DNA of 64,000 bases from CAXMMR01 sp965198995 (lineage in GTDB: Bacteria; Pseudomonadota; Alphaproteobacteria; Acetobacterales; Acetobacteraceae). The position numbers and the translations under genes are program-made. Positions 56,926 to 64,000 of the stretch are shown in pieces. Numbering within the stretch: the first letter of the stretch is position 1; each line of letters begins with the position of its first letter. A model generated the notes under the pieces. That model saw only the letters and a list, made by a program, of their open reading frames with translations, ran no database searches and was not told where the DNA came from. The stretch is taken from positions 1-64,000 of the forward strand of contig CBDAQG010000002.1 of NCBI GenBank assembly GCA_965198995.1. The letters run 5' to 3'.

Positions 56926-59555
56926 GGCTTGGTTCCTGAGGCCGCCGGCAGGTGGATGACGATGGCGGTGCCGGGCAGGCCGTCGGCGGGCGTGTCCGGG
57001 CGTGGGCTGCGGGCGTCGATGCGGCCGCCCATCGCCTCGATCATGCCGCGCGCGATGGCGAGGCCGAGGCCGGTGCCGGGCGCGATGCGGTCGCCGCGGC
57101 GGGCGCGGAAGAAGCTGTCGAACACGTGCGGCAGGTCGTCGGCGGGGATGCCGATGCCCTCGTCGGCGACGGTGAGCCGCACCTCGTCGGCCAGGCGCGT
57201 GGCGGTGACCAGGATGAGGCTGCCGGCGGGCGAGTACTTCACCGCGTTCTCCAGCAGGTTGACCAGCACCTGCTCGAGCAGGGCGGCGTCGGCGAAGGCG
57301 GTCGGCGGCGGCTCGCCGAGCTTGACGGCAACGTGCAGCGCGCTGCCCACCCGCTCCAGCGCCGCCTCGATCAGCGGGCCGAGGTCGAGCCGGGCCAGGC
57401 GCGGGTTGATCTGGCCGGTCTCGAGCCGGGTGAGCTCGGTGATGTTGGCGAGGAAGCGCGTCATCCGGCCGACATCCTGCTCGATGCTGTCCAGCAGGTC
57501 GGTGCGGATCTCCGCGGTGAGCTGCTCCCAGGCGTCGCGCAGGGTTCCGGCGGCACCCTGGATGCCGGTGAGCGGGGTGCGCAGATCGTGCCCGAGCGAG
57601 GCCAGCAGGGCGGTGCGCAGGCCTTGGGTTTCGGCCATCGCCGCGGCGCGCGCCGCCTCGCCGGCGAGGGTGACGCGCTCCCAGGCGATGGCCGCCTGGT
57701 CGGCCAGCGCGCCGAGGGTCTGCAGCGAGGCATCGTCCAGCGGCGCCTCGCTGCGCACGCCGAGCACGCCGAGCCGGCCGCGCACGGTGAACAGCGGCAG
57801 CAGCCGCCAGGAGGCGGAGGGCAGGGTGCCGGTGCCTTGCCCGGCCGGCTCCTGATGCGCCCAGGCCCAGCGCGCCGCCGCCCAGGCGCCCTCCTCCACC
57901 GTGTCGGCCGGCGGCTCGGCGGCGCGGATCACCAGGTCCTCGCCGGCGGCGGAGAACACCAGGCCGCGGCCGGCGATGGCGGCGGCCTGGCGGGCGATCT
58001 CGACCAGCAGCTCGGCCTCGCTGCCGGCCTCGCCCAGGCTGCGGCTGAAGGCGCCGATCCGGCGCAGGCCCTCGACGCGCGCCTGCGCCGCCTGCGCCTC
58101 GCCGCGCACCCGCCCGGCCATGCCGCCGGCCAGCACGGCGACGATGACGAACACGACGAGGCCGACCACGTCGCGCGCCGAGCTGATCGAGACGGTGTAG
58201 AGCGGCGGGATGAAGAAGAAGTCCCAGGCCAGGAAGCTCGCCGCCGCCATCGCCAGCGCGACCTGCATCCCCCAGACGCTCGAGCCGGCGACGATGCCGG
58301 CGAGGTAGATCATCCCCATCGCCTCGACCGGCATCAGCGCGCCGAGGGCGCGGCCGAGTGCGGTGATCGTGGCGACCATCGCCGCCGCCCCCAGCCAGCC
58401 CTGCCAGGCGACGTCGCGACGCAGCCGCGAGCGCGGCCGGCGGCGGCCATCGAGCGGCGTCATTGTGATCGCGAGGTCGGGCGCCCGGCGCATCAGCTCG
58501 GCGCCGACCGAGCGCCCGCTGAGCCGCCGCCAGCGCGCCGTCCTGGCGCGGCCGAGCACCACGTGGGTGGCGCAGGTGGTCTCGGCGACCTGCAGCGCCA
58601 TGCCGACGATGTCCGAGCCGACCTTGCTCTGCACCGCGGCACCCAGTTGCGCGGCCACCGCCAGCGCCGGCCGCGCCGCCATCAGCGAGTCCTTGGTCTC
58701 GACATGCAGCGCCGTCCAGGGCGCATGCAGCGCCTCGGCCAGGCGCTTGGCGTGGCGCACCACGGCGGAGGCCCCCGGGTCCGGGCCGACCAGGGCGAGC
58801 ACCCGCTCGGCCGAGGGCCAGACGCCGACGACGCCGGTGCGGCGCATGAGCGAGCGCACGTCGCTGTCGACATGCACGGCGGCGCGGCGCAGCGCCATCT
58901 CGCGCAGCGACGCCAGGTTGCCCTCGCGGAAGAAGCCCTCGAGCGCCCGGCTGGCGGTCTCGGCGCGGTAGATCCGGCCGTCGCGCAGCCGGGCGCGCAG
59001 CTCCGCCGGCGGCACGTCGATCAGCTCGATCTCGTCGGCCCGCTCCAGCACCTGGTCGGGCAGCGTCTCGGACACCCGCACGCCGGTGATGCGCGCGATG
59101 TCGTCGTTGAGGCTTTCGAGGTGCTGGATGTTGAGCGTCGCCCACACGTCGATGCCGTGGCGGATGAGCTCGGCGACGTCCTCCCAGCGCTTGGCGTGGC
59201 GCGAGCCCGGCGCGTTGGTGTGGGCGAGCTCGTCGACCAGCAGCAGGCCGGGGCGGCGGGCCAGCGCCGCCTCGAGGTCGAACTCCTGCAGGCTCTGGCC
59301 GCGATACAGCACCGGGCGCAGCGGCAGCAGCTCGAGGCCCTGCATCTCGGCGATGGTGCCGGCGCGGCCATGCGTCTCGATCACGCCGGCCAGCACGTCG
59401 GTGCCGTCGGCGTGGCGGCGGCGCGCCTGCACCAGCATCTGGCAGGTCTTGCCGACGCCGGGCGCGGCGCCGAGGAAGATCTTCAGCCGGCCTTCCCCCT
59501 CCGCCGCGGCGGCGGCGAGGAGGGCGTCGGGATCGGGCCGGCGGTCACCTTCCAT
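56922..59555 (-). CDS. kdpD: KdpD sensor histidine kinase
   Basis: An 877-residue kinase starting at 59555; the 34 codons further upstream read through a repeat and are rejected. Order: KdpD domain (about 20-230) with Walker A FLGAAPGVGKTCQMLVQ and Walker-B-like LLVDELAHTNAPGSRH, a USP-like domain (about 250-370), four TM helices (about 400-500), a GAF region, HisKA with ASLGHDLRTPLTGIQGAAGT (phospho-His) and HATPase with LLENAVKYSP, DEGIGIP and GTGLGLAIARGMIEAMGG. It senses K+ and turgor. The family-1 hairpin pair stands 15 bases before the ATG, so its leader RNA contains a hairpin. Confidence 0.95.
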   Translation of the reverse strand: MEGDRRPDPDALLAAAAAEGEGRLKIFLGAAPGVGKTCQMLVQARRRHADGTDVLAGVIETHGRAGTIAEMQGLELLPLRPVLYRGQSLQEFDLEAALARRPGLLLVDELAHTNAPGSRHAKRWEDVAELIRHGIDVWATLNIQHLESLNDDIARITGVRVSETLPDQVLERADEIELIDVPPAELRARLRDGRIYRAETASRALEGFFREGNLASLREMALRRAAVHVDSDVRSLMRRTGVVGVWPSAERVLALVGPDPGASAVVRHAKRLAEALHAPWTALHVETKDSLMAARPALAVAAQLGAAVQSKVGSDIVGMALQVAETTCATHVVLGRARTARWRRLSGRSVGAELMRRAPDLAITMTPLDGRRRPRSRLRRDVAWQGWLGAAAMVATITALGRALGALMPVEAMGMIYLAGIVAGSSVWGMQVALAMAAASFLAWDFFFIPPLYTVSISSARDVVGLVVFVIVAVLAGGMAGRVRGEAQAAQARVEGLRRIGAFSRSLGEAGSEAELLVEIARQAAAIAGRGLVFSAAGEDLVIRAAEPPADTVEEGAWAAARWAWAHQEPAGQGTGTLPSASWRLLPLFTVRGRLGVLGVRSEAPLDDASLQTLGALADQAAIAWERVTLAGEAARAAAMAETQGLRTALLASLGHDLRTPLTGIQGAAGTLRDAWEQLTAEIRTDLLDSIEQDVGRMTRFLANITELTRLETGQINPRLARLDLGPLIEAALERVGSALHVAVKLGEPPPTAFADAALLEQVLVNLLENAVKYSPAGSLILVTATRLADEVRLTVADEGIGIPADDLPHVFDSFFRARRGDRIAPGTGLGLAIARGMIEAMGGRIDARSPRPDTPADGLPGTAIVIHLPAASGTKP

Positions 59556-59569
59556 GACGAAAAGAAAGA

Positions 59570-59666
59570 CCTTCTTTTTTGAAAAAAAGAAGCAAAAAAC
59601 TTCTGCCCGTTTAGAGGCGCGACAGCCGGACAAAAGTTTTTTGGTTCTTTTTTCCAAAAAAGAACC
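59570..59666. repeat. Family-1 paired AT hairpins, locus G
   Basis: Left hairpin CCTTC..GAAGC (59570-59593), right hairpin GGTTC..GAACC (59643-59666). It fills the 122-base divergent gap between kdpD and the MOSC gene, so both genes start within 20 bases of a hairpin. Confidence 0.85.
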
Positions 59667-59677
59667 TTACTTGCTCG

Positions 59678-60481
59678 ATGACCGCCCGCATCACCACCCT
59701 CTGTATTTTCCCGGTAAAGGGGCTGCGCGGCGGCGAGGTGGCGCGGGCCAGCGTGGCGCCCATCGGCCTCGCCGGTGACCGTCGCTGGCTGGTGATCGAC
59801 CCGGCGGGCCGGTTTCGCAGCCAGCGCGAACTGGCGGTCATGGCGCGGGTGCTCGCCGAGCCGACGCCCGCCGGGATTGTGCTCAGCCGCGCCGGCGGTG
59901 CGCCGATCGAGATCGCCTGCCCGGAGGCGGGCGCCGAGACGATCCCGGTCAGCATCTGGCAAAGCACGGTGCCGGCGCGGCTGGCCGGCGCGGCGGCGGC
60001 GGCCTGGCTGTCGGACGCGCTCGGCGCGCCGTGCCGGCTGGTGTGGCTCGCCGACCCGACCGTGCGGCCGGTCAACCCTGCCTACGGCCAGGCGGCGGAC
60101 CGGGTGAGCTTTGCCGACGCCTATCCGCTGCTGCTCGCCTCGATGAGCTCGCTGGACGACCTCAACCGCCGGCTCGCCCACCCCATTCCGATGCGCCGCT
60201 TCCGCCCCAACCTCGTCGTCGCCGGGACGGCCGCCTGGGCGGAGGATGGCTGGCGGCGCATCCGGGTCGGCGGGGCGAGCTTCCGCGTCGCCGGGCCGTG
60301 CGGCCGCTGCGTCGTGCCGTCGATCGACCAGGAGAGCGGCGAACGGCCGGACCCGAAGGAGCCGCTGCGCACGCTGGCCACGTTCCGCCGCCGGCAGGGC
60401 GAGGTGGTGTTCGGCATCAACCTCATTCCGGACGGGCTGGGGGAAATTGAAGTCGGGGACAATGTAAGCATACAAGAATAA
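59678..60481 (+). CDS. MOSC-domain protein (YcbX-like)
   Basis: A 267-residue protein. The MOSC N-terminal beta-barrel starts ITTLCIFPVKGLRGGEVARA with GLAGDRRWLVIDPAGRFRSQ; the MOSC domain itself holds FADAYPLLLASMSSLDDLNR, PMRRFRPNLVVAGTAAWAED, and the conserved Cys in VAGPCGRCVVPSIDQESGE that binds molybdenum cofactor sulfur. Enzymes of this kind reduce N-hydroxylated bases or handle sulfur for molybdoenzymes. There is no ferredoxin domain at the C-terminus as in E. coli YcbX. Confidence 0.92.
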   Translation: MTARITTLCIFPVKGLRGGEVARASVAPIGLAGDRRWLVIDPAGRFRSQRELAVMARVLAEPTPAGIVLSRAGGAPIEIACPEAGAETIPVSIWQSTVPARLAGAAAAAWLSDALGAPCRLVWLADPTVRPVNPAYGQAADRVSFADAYPLLLASMSSLDDLNRRLAHPIPMRRFRPNLVVAGTAAWAEDGWRRIRVGGASFRVAGPCGRCVVPSIDQESGERPDPKEPLRTLATFRRRQGEVVFGINLIPDGLGEIEVGDNVSIQE

Positions 60482-60486
60482 GCAAG

Positions 60487-60580
60487 GCTTCTTTCTTGAA
60501 AAAAAGAAGCAAAAAACTATTGCTCCGCTTCGCGCCTCCTAACAGGCAAAAGTTTTTTGGTCCTTTTTTCAAAAAAGGAC
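60487..60580. repeat. Family-1 paired AT hairpins, locus H
   Basis: Left hairpin GCTTC..GAAGC (60487-60510), right hairpin GGTCC..GGAC (60559-60580). It separates convergent genes: the plus-strand MOSC gene and the minus-strand hypothetical that ends at 60584. Bidirectional termination fits best here. Confidence 0.85.
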
Positions 60581-60583
60581 TGC

Positions 60584-61408
60584 TTACTTCGGCTCCCGCC
60601 CATCCGCCGCCGTCAGCGTGCCGTTGAAGCCCTTGCTCAGCTTTGTGGCGAAGCGTTCGCCCCAGTCCTGCAGCCGCGTCACCTGGCCCGGCTCGGTCGC
60701 GCGCTGGTCCGGGACCAGGATCATGGTCTGCATGAAGCCGCCATCGCCGGAAATGAAGTAGCGCCAGGCCAGCATGTGGTTGGCCACGCTGGTGCGCAGC
60801 AGGCCGAGGCGTTGCAGCGCGTGCGCCTCAAGGCTGTTCTGGCCAGGGGCCCAGGCGCCGGTGGTCATGTCCTCGTCGACGATGGTCCAGCACTCGTGGC
60901 TCAGCGGCCTGTCGGGCGTGCTCGGGGTCAGGTGATGCGCGAGCGTGCCGGCCTCCAGGCAGAGCTTCGGCGTCTCGGTGACGCCGGCGATGATGCCCGG
61001 GCTTTCCGGCGCGGTGGCGATGACGAGGCCGGTCATCCGGCCATCCTCGATGCGGGCGAGCAGCGAGATCGTCTCCATCAGGCGACCGCGGTTGCGGGCG
61101 ATCGCCAGCTCCTGCCACTGGCCGGCCGGCAGCGGCAGTTGGCGGCCGGCGAACGGGATGATGCCGCTGCGCATGTGGCCGAAGGCCGGCATCTCGAAGG
61201 TCGCATAGGCGGGTGGCGGGGCGTCCGGCTGGGCCACGAAGCGCGGTGCCGGGTCGGCTGACGCGGTGCGCTGCCACGGGTGCCAGCGGGCGAGCCAGTC
61301 CGGCGGGGTGGGCGGGAACATCGCCGCCAGCGCCGTCATGCCGACGGCGCCGAACAGGCAGAACCGCCAGGCCGGCGCCCGGCGCCAGAGCCGTCCCCAG
61401 GCCGACAT
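60584..61408 (-). CDS. Membrane-anchored protein of unknown function, third gene of the AAA+ operon
   Basis: A 274-residue protein with one N-terminal membrane helix (WRFCLFGAVGMTALAAMF). The remaining, probably periplasmic, part has a beta-rich middle (ELAIARNRGRLMETISLLAR, GRMTGLVIATAPES), three Cys/His-containing patches (CLEAGTLAHHLT and HECWTIVDEDMTTGAW) and a helical end (LRTSVANHMLAWRYFISGDG). No family is recognised. Its ATG follows the AAA+ gene's TAG directly (TAGATG), so translation is coupled. Confidence 0.85.
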   Translation of the reverse strand: MSAWGRLWRRAPAWRFCLFGAVGMTALAAMFPPTPPDWLARWHPWQRTASADPAPRFVAQPDAPPPAYATFEMPAFGHMRSGIIPFAGRQLPLPAGQWQELAIARNRGRLMETISLLARIEDGRMTGLVIATAPESPGIIAGVTETPKLCLEAGTLAHHLTPSTPDRPLSHECWTIVDEDMTTGAWAPGQNSLEAHALQRLGLLRTSVANHMLAWRYFISGDGGFMQTMILVPDQRATEPGQVTRLQDWGERFATKLSKGFNGTLTAADGREPK

Positions 61409-62731
61409 CTACTCGCGCATCGGCGCCGCGACGGCCTGCCGGGCGGGGGCGGTGATGTCGGCGATCCTGGTCACGATGCCGTGCTCGCCGCGCTCCAGGC
61501 TGATCCGCCGCGCGCCCTTCTGGTGCGCCTCGATCAGCCCGTCGCTCACCATTTCCTCGATCGAGCGCACGAGGTCGCGGGCGCTGGCGCCTTGGCCGAG
61601 GCGGTCCTGCTTGAGCATAATGTCGACCAGCAGATGCGGGTCGATGCCGCCGGTGGCGATGTCGAGCCCGTAGGAGGCGATCATCGCCTCGATCTCCAGC
61701 GCCGCAACGCGGGCGACGTCGAGCCCGACCAGCGGGCGGAAGACGAAGATGCGATCGAGCCGGTTCAGCACCTCGGGGGCGAAGCCGGCCAGGCGCAGCG
61801 CTTCCACCGAGGCGGCACGCATCGCGTCCGGATCCTCGGCGTGGCGGGTGGCGATCTCGCTCAGCGCCTCGGTCGCGATGTTCGAGGTCAGCATGAAGAT
61901 CGCCCGGGTGGTGCTGACCTGGGCGCCGTTGGAGGCCTCGGTGACGTGGCCGTCATTCCAGGCGGAGAGGAACTTCTTGAACACGTCCGGGTGCGCCTTC
62001 TCGATCTCGTCGAGCAGCACCACCGCGTCCGGCACCTCCTTCAGCCCGCCGGTCAGCTTGCCGTAGCTGTCCGAGCCGACATAGCCCTTGGGCGAGCCGA
62101 AGAGCTGGGTCGCGGCGTGCGGCGAGCTCATCTGCGTCATGTCGAAATGCAGCAGCTTGCGATCGAGTGCGACCGCCAGGCGCTTGGCGAGATACGTCTT
62201 GCCGGTGCCCGGCGGGCCGGCGAGCAGGAAGATGCCGACCGGCTTGCCGCGCACCTGCAGAGCCAGGCGCCGGCGAAGCTGCTGGGCGATGTCCTCGCAG
62301 ACCTGGTCCTGGCCGATCACCTGAGCCCGCAGCGTCTCGGCGAGCGCCACCGCATCGATGATCGTCGAGCGCTCCTGCTTGGACAGCAGGTCCTCAAGGG
62401 CGGCGCGATTGGTCAGCCGGGCCAGAACGTCCATCATCCACCCTCGCTTGCGTCGGCGCCGAGCGCCCGAAAATCTCAGGTGGGGTGGCAGCCGGCGGGC
62501 ACGGGCGGCGGCGCGCCACTCGTAGCCCAGCCCCGCCAGCACCAGCGTCCAGCCAACCCCGGCGGCGCCGACATAGAGCCAGCCAAACCAGGTCAGCCAG
62601 GACAGCATGCCATGCACGAGGGCCGCTGGCGACAGGTGCATCGACAGCAGCAGCTGCAGCGTCGCCAGGGTGAAGAACGCCAGCATCATCACCGGCATCC
62701 ACCGCGTCGCCGCCGGCAGCAGGCCCTTCAT
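61409..62731 (-). CDS. Membrane-anchored ClpB/ClpA-type AAA+ ATPase
   Basis: A 440-residue protein. Two membrane helices lie at about 12-34 and 43-68 (MLAFFTLATLQLLLSMHL, WFGWLYVGAAGVGWTLVLAG), then a basic linker (RRRRKRG) and one AAA+ module like the second ring of ClpB: VIGQDQVCEDIAQQLRRRL, Walker A GPPGTGKT (172-179), pore loop GYVG (216-219), Walker B VVLLDEIEKAH (237-247), sensor-1 MLTSN (280-284), arginine-finger region LNRLDRIFVFRPL, and a D2-small domain. The usual Clp N-domain and first ATPase ring are absent. The two neighbours are membrane proteins of unknown function, so it may unfold or extract membrane proteins, or power an assembly. The start is uncertain but the TM helices are within any choice. 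Confidence 0.88.
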   Translation of the reverse strand: MKGLLPAATRWMPVMMLAFFTLATLQLLLSMHLSPAALVHGMLSWLTWFGWLYVGAAGVGWTLVLAGLGYEWRAAARARRLPPHLRFSGARRRRKRGWMMDVLARLTNRAALEDLLSKQERSTIIDAVALAETLRAQVIGQDQVCEDIAQQLRRRLALQVRGKPVGIFLLAGPPGTGKTYLAKRLAVALDRKLLHFDMTQMSSPHAATQLFGSPKGYVGSDSYGKLTGGLKEVPDAVVLLDEIEKAHPDVFKKFLSAWNDGHVTEASNGAQVSTTRAIFMLTSNIATEALSEIATRHAEDPDAMRAASVEALRLAGFAPEVLNRLDRIFVFRPLVGLDVARVAALEIEAMIASYGLDIATGGIDPHLLVDIMLKQDRLGQGASARDLVRSIEEMVSDGLIEAHQKGARRISLERGEHGIVTRIADITAPARQAVAAPMRE

Positions 62732-62764
62732 TCGATCATCCCCGACCCGCCATGCCGCACCATG

Positions 62765-63385
62765 CTACTGCGCCACCACGCCGACGTTGAGCACCCGCCC
62801 GGCGGTCAGCGTCGGCAGCGTCATCGGCCCGTTCAGCGTCACCGCGCCGACCGTCACCGGCGCCCCGTCGACGCCGCGGAACGAGACGGTGCCGACGCGC
62901 GCGATCGGCAGGGTCAGCACCACCGGCTCACGTCCGAGCCGCACCATGCGGGTGTAGCCGCCCGAGCTGACGATGACGGCGCGGCCAGGCGCGTCCGCAG
63001 TCCCCGGGCCCGCATCGAAGATCGGCAGCCGGGCCAGGCGCACCCGCTGCTGCTCGACCGCCTGGGTCAGCGCCGCGAGGTCCGGGGCGGAGAGCTGCAG
63101 CGCCGACAGCGCCTGCGTGGTCGCCGCCGGCGCCACCAGGGCGATCTCGACCAGGCCCTTGACCCGGCCACTCAAGCCCGCCTCATCGGCGACGCTCGCC
63201 GCCGGCCCGGTCAGCGCCGGCGCGATGGCGCCGATCCGATCATTGAAGCGCACCCAGGCGCCGGCGAGCAGCATCACCGCGAGCAGGCTGTAGACGGTGG
63301 TGCGCAGCGCGTCCGCGCCGGCATGCTGCGGCAGCGGCGGCTCGCTCTCGGTTTGCGGCAGGGCGTAGGGCTGCGACGGGTCCAC
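62765..63385 (-). CDS. Membrane protein of unknown function, first gene of the AAA+ operon
   Basis: A 206-residue protein with a short polar N-terminus and one membrane helix (VYSLLAVMLLAGAWVRF, about 31-47). The outer part has a helical stretch (APDLAALTQAVEQQRVRLA) and a beta-rich end of short strands (GRAVIVSSGGYTRMVRLG, TLPIARVGTVSFRGVDGAPV, TLNGPMTLPTLTAGRVLN). No family is recognised. It starts 161 bases from the divergent manganese catalase and lies 33 bases before the AAA+ start. Confidence 0.85.
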   Translation of the reverse strand: MDPSQPYALPQTESEPPLPQHAGADALRTTVYSLLAVMLLAGAWVRFNDRIGAIAPALTGPAASVADEAGLSGRVKGLVEIALVAPAATTQALSALQLSAPDLAALTQAVEQQRVRLARLPIFDAGPGTADAPGRAVIVSSGGYTRMVRLGREPVVLTLPIARVGTVSFRGVDGAPVTVGAVTLNGPMTLPTLTAGRVLNVGVVAQ

Positions 63386-63546
63386 GCTTGCGACTGTACA
63401 TTGCTGCCCAAGCAGTGCAACACGAACTGCGTATCGGCCTGTGTCGGCCGCCGCCGCCGCGCGCTCTCACGTGAGCGATGGCAGGGCAACCTCTGACCAT
63501 GCGCGCGGTTAGCCCTCGCACCGATCAACGGCAGGAAGCCACGCAC

Positions 63547-64000
63547 ATGTTCATGAAGATCGACAGGCTTTTGACCGAACTGCCGGAGCCGAAGAAGCCG
63601 GAGCCGAACGCGGCGGCGGCGCTGCAGGAGCTGCTCGGCGGCAAGTATGGCGAGATGTCGACGCTCGGCAACTACATGTTCCAGAGCTTCAACTTTCGCA
63701 ACAAGACCCAGCTCAAGCCGTTCTACAGCCTGGTCTCGTCGATTTTCGCCGAGGAGATCGGCCATGTCGAGCTGGTCAGCAACGGCATCGCCATGCTGAA
63801 TAACGGCCCGGGCAACCCGAAGGAGAACGTCGACATCTCCAAGGCGCCGTTCGCCGAGATGCAGGACGTCCGCCTCGCCGGCAGCTTCCTGGCCAATGGC
63901 GGCGGCGCGATGCCGCACAACGCCAATGGTGCGTCCTGGAACATGGACATGGTGACCACCACCGGCAACTTGATGATCGACCTGCTGCACAACTTCCACC
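63547..64000 (+). CDS. Manganese catalase, 3' end missing
   Basis: The first 151 codons of a roughly 300-residue di-manganese catalase; the frame runs open to the window end. AGGAAG lies twelve bases before the ATG at 63547; a second ATG at 63553 is possible. Metal-site features are the Glu in LGGKYGEMSTLGNYMFQSFN and the EExxHxE in FAEEIGHVELVSNGIAML, followed by the conserved GGGAMPHNANGASWNMDMV and a second ferritin-like helix (TGNLMIDLLHNF) where the later Glu/His ligands would start. It removes hydrogen peroxide without heme. Confidence 0.93.
   Translation, partial: MFMKIDRLLTELPEPKKPEPNAAAALQELLGGKYGEMSTLGNYMFQSFNFRNKTQLKPFYSLVSSIFAEEIGHVELVSNGIAMLNNGPGNPKENVDISKAPFAEMQDVRLAGSFLANGGGAMPHNANGASWNMDMVTTTGNLMIDLLHNFH

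Noticed and set aside
56242..59145. A 967-codon minus-strand frame that continues into kdpE
   Set aside because: Only the last 227 codons are kdpE. Upstream it is a shadow of kdpD in another frame; kdpE starts at its own ATG at 56925 overlapping the kdpD stop.
56952..59582. An 876-codon plus-strand frame opposite kdpD
   Set aside because: Shadow of kdpD, low-complexity Gly/Arg/Ala/His composition, no recognisable domain.

Overview
The window is high-GC, densely coded bacterial chromosome with the character of an alphaproteobacterium of the acetic-acid-bacteria group (Acetobacteraceae). This rests on the fused transaldolase/phosphoglucose isomerase, a complete clustered pentose-phosphate set, a GMC dehydrogenase with a gluconate-dehydrogenase-subunit-3-like partner, PoxB, and strong GC bias that opens long antisense frames over most genes. 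The genus cannot be told from sequence alone.

Layout. 1-4366: a CitE-type lyase (cut by the window edge), a MaoC-type hydratase and a CoA-transferase, a set resembling the itaconate pathway (ict-ich-ccl), followed by pyruvate:quinone oxidoreductase PoxB. 4510-5538: aldo/keto reductase. 5.6-7.4 kb: a gene graveyard holding remnants of an amidohydrolase, a LysR regulator, a carboxymuconolactone-decarboxylase-like gene broken by one in-frame TAG, and the C-terminal part of an alpha/beta hydrolase. 7407-9725: an intact MASE1-GGDEF-EAL protein. 9.8-11.2 kb: remnants of IS630, IS66 and an SNF2 helicase. 11262-12725: an Ala-rich glycine-repeat (beta-roll-like) protein. 13173-17636: an RND efflux pump (adaptor and permease) behind a perfect TetR-type palindrome. 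17785-19091: ferredoxin-NADP reductase and a SnoaL-like protein.

19228-30549 is the metabolic core: tkt, tal-pgi, gnd, zwf, two tandem HAD phosphatases, pgl, rpiA and gntK, mostly overlapping or abutting. Together they bring gluconate or glucose-6-phosphate into and around the pentose phosphate cycle. 30909-31939: Sco1 and PCu(A)C copper chaperones for cytochrome oxidase assembly. 32118-37229: uvrB, folB, uvrC. 37472-42147: an XRE regulator, an alpha/beta hydrolase fused to a gluconate-dehydrogenase-subunit-3-like domain, its overlapping GMC oxidoreductase, and an SDR. 42152-49703: PepN, aminotransferase, TesB, MaoC hydratase, 2Fe-2S ferredoxin, a DUF3429-like membrane protein and a Lys-rich small protein. 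49935-53128: an AaeB-like FUSC exporter, a DUF1656 protein and an HlyD adaptor. 53256-55942: an SDR overlapping a GH15 enzyme. 55985-59555: a 64-residue protein and the kdpDE two-component system without kdpFABC next to it. 59678-60481: a MOSC protein. 60584-63385: a three-gene operon around a membrane-anchored ClpB-like AAA+ ATPase. 63547 to the end: a manganese catalase, cut by the window edge.

Two families of intergenic repeats run through the window from 17 kb on. One is a pair of facing AT-rich perfect hairpins (8 loci, 17641 to 60580) whose closing base pairs differ compensatorily. The other is a modular GC-rich element (5 loci plus 3 single hairpins). The repeats supply the stop codon of the GMC oxidoreductase and the last 17 residues of gluconokinase. 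The best candidates for undescribed biology are the membrane AAA+ operon, the repeat families, and the hydrolase/subunit-3 fusion.
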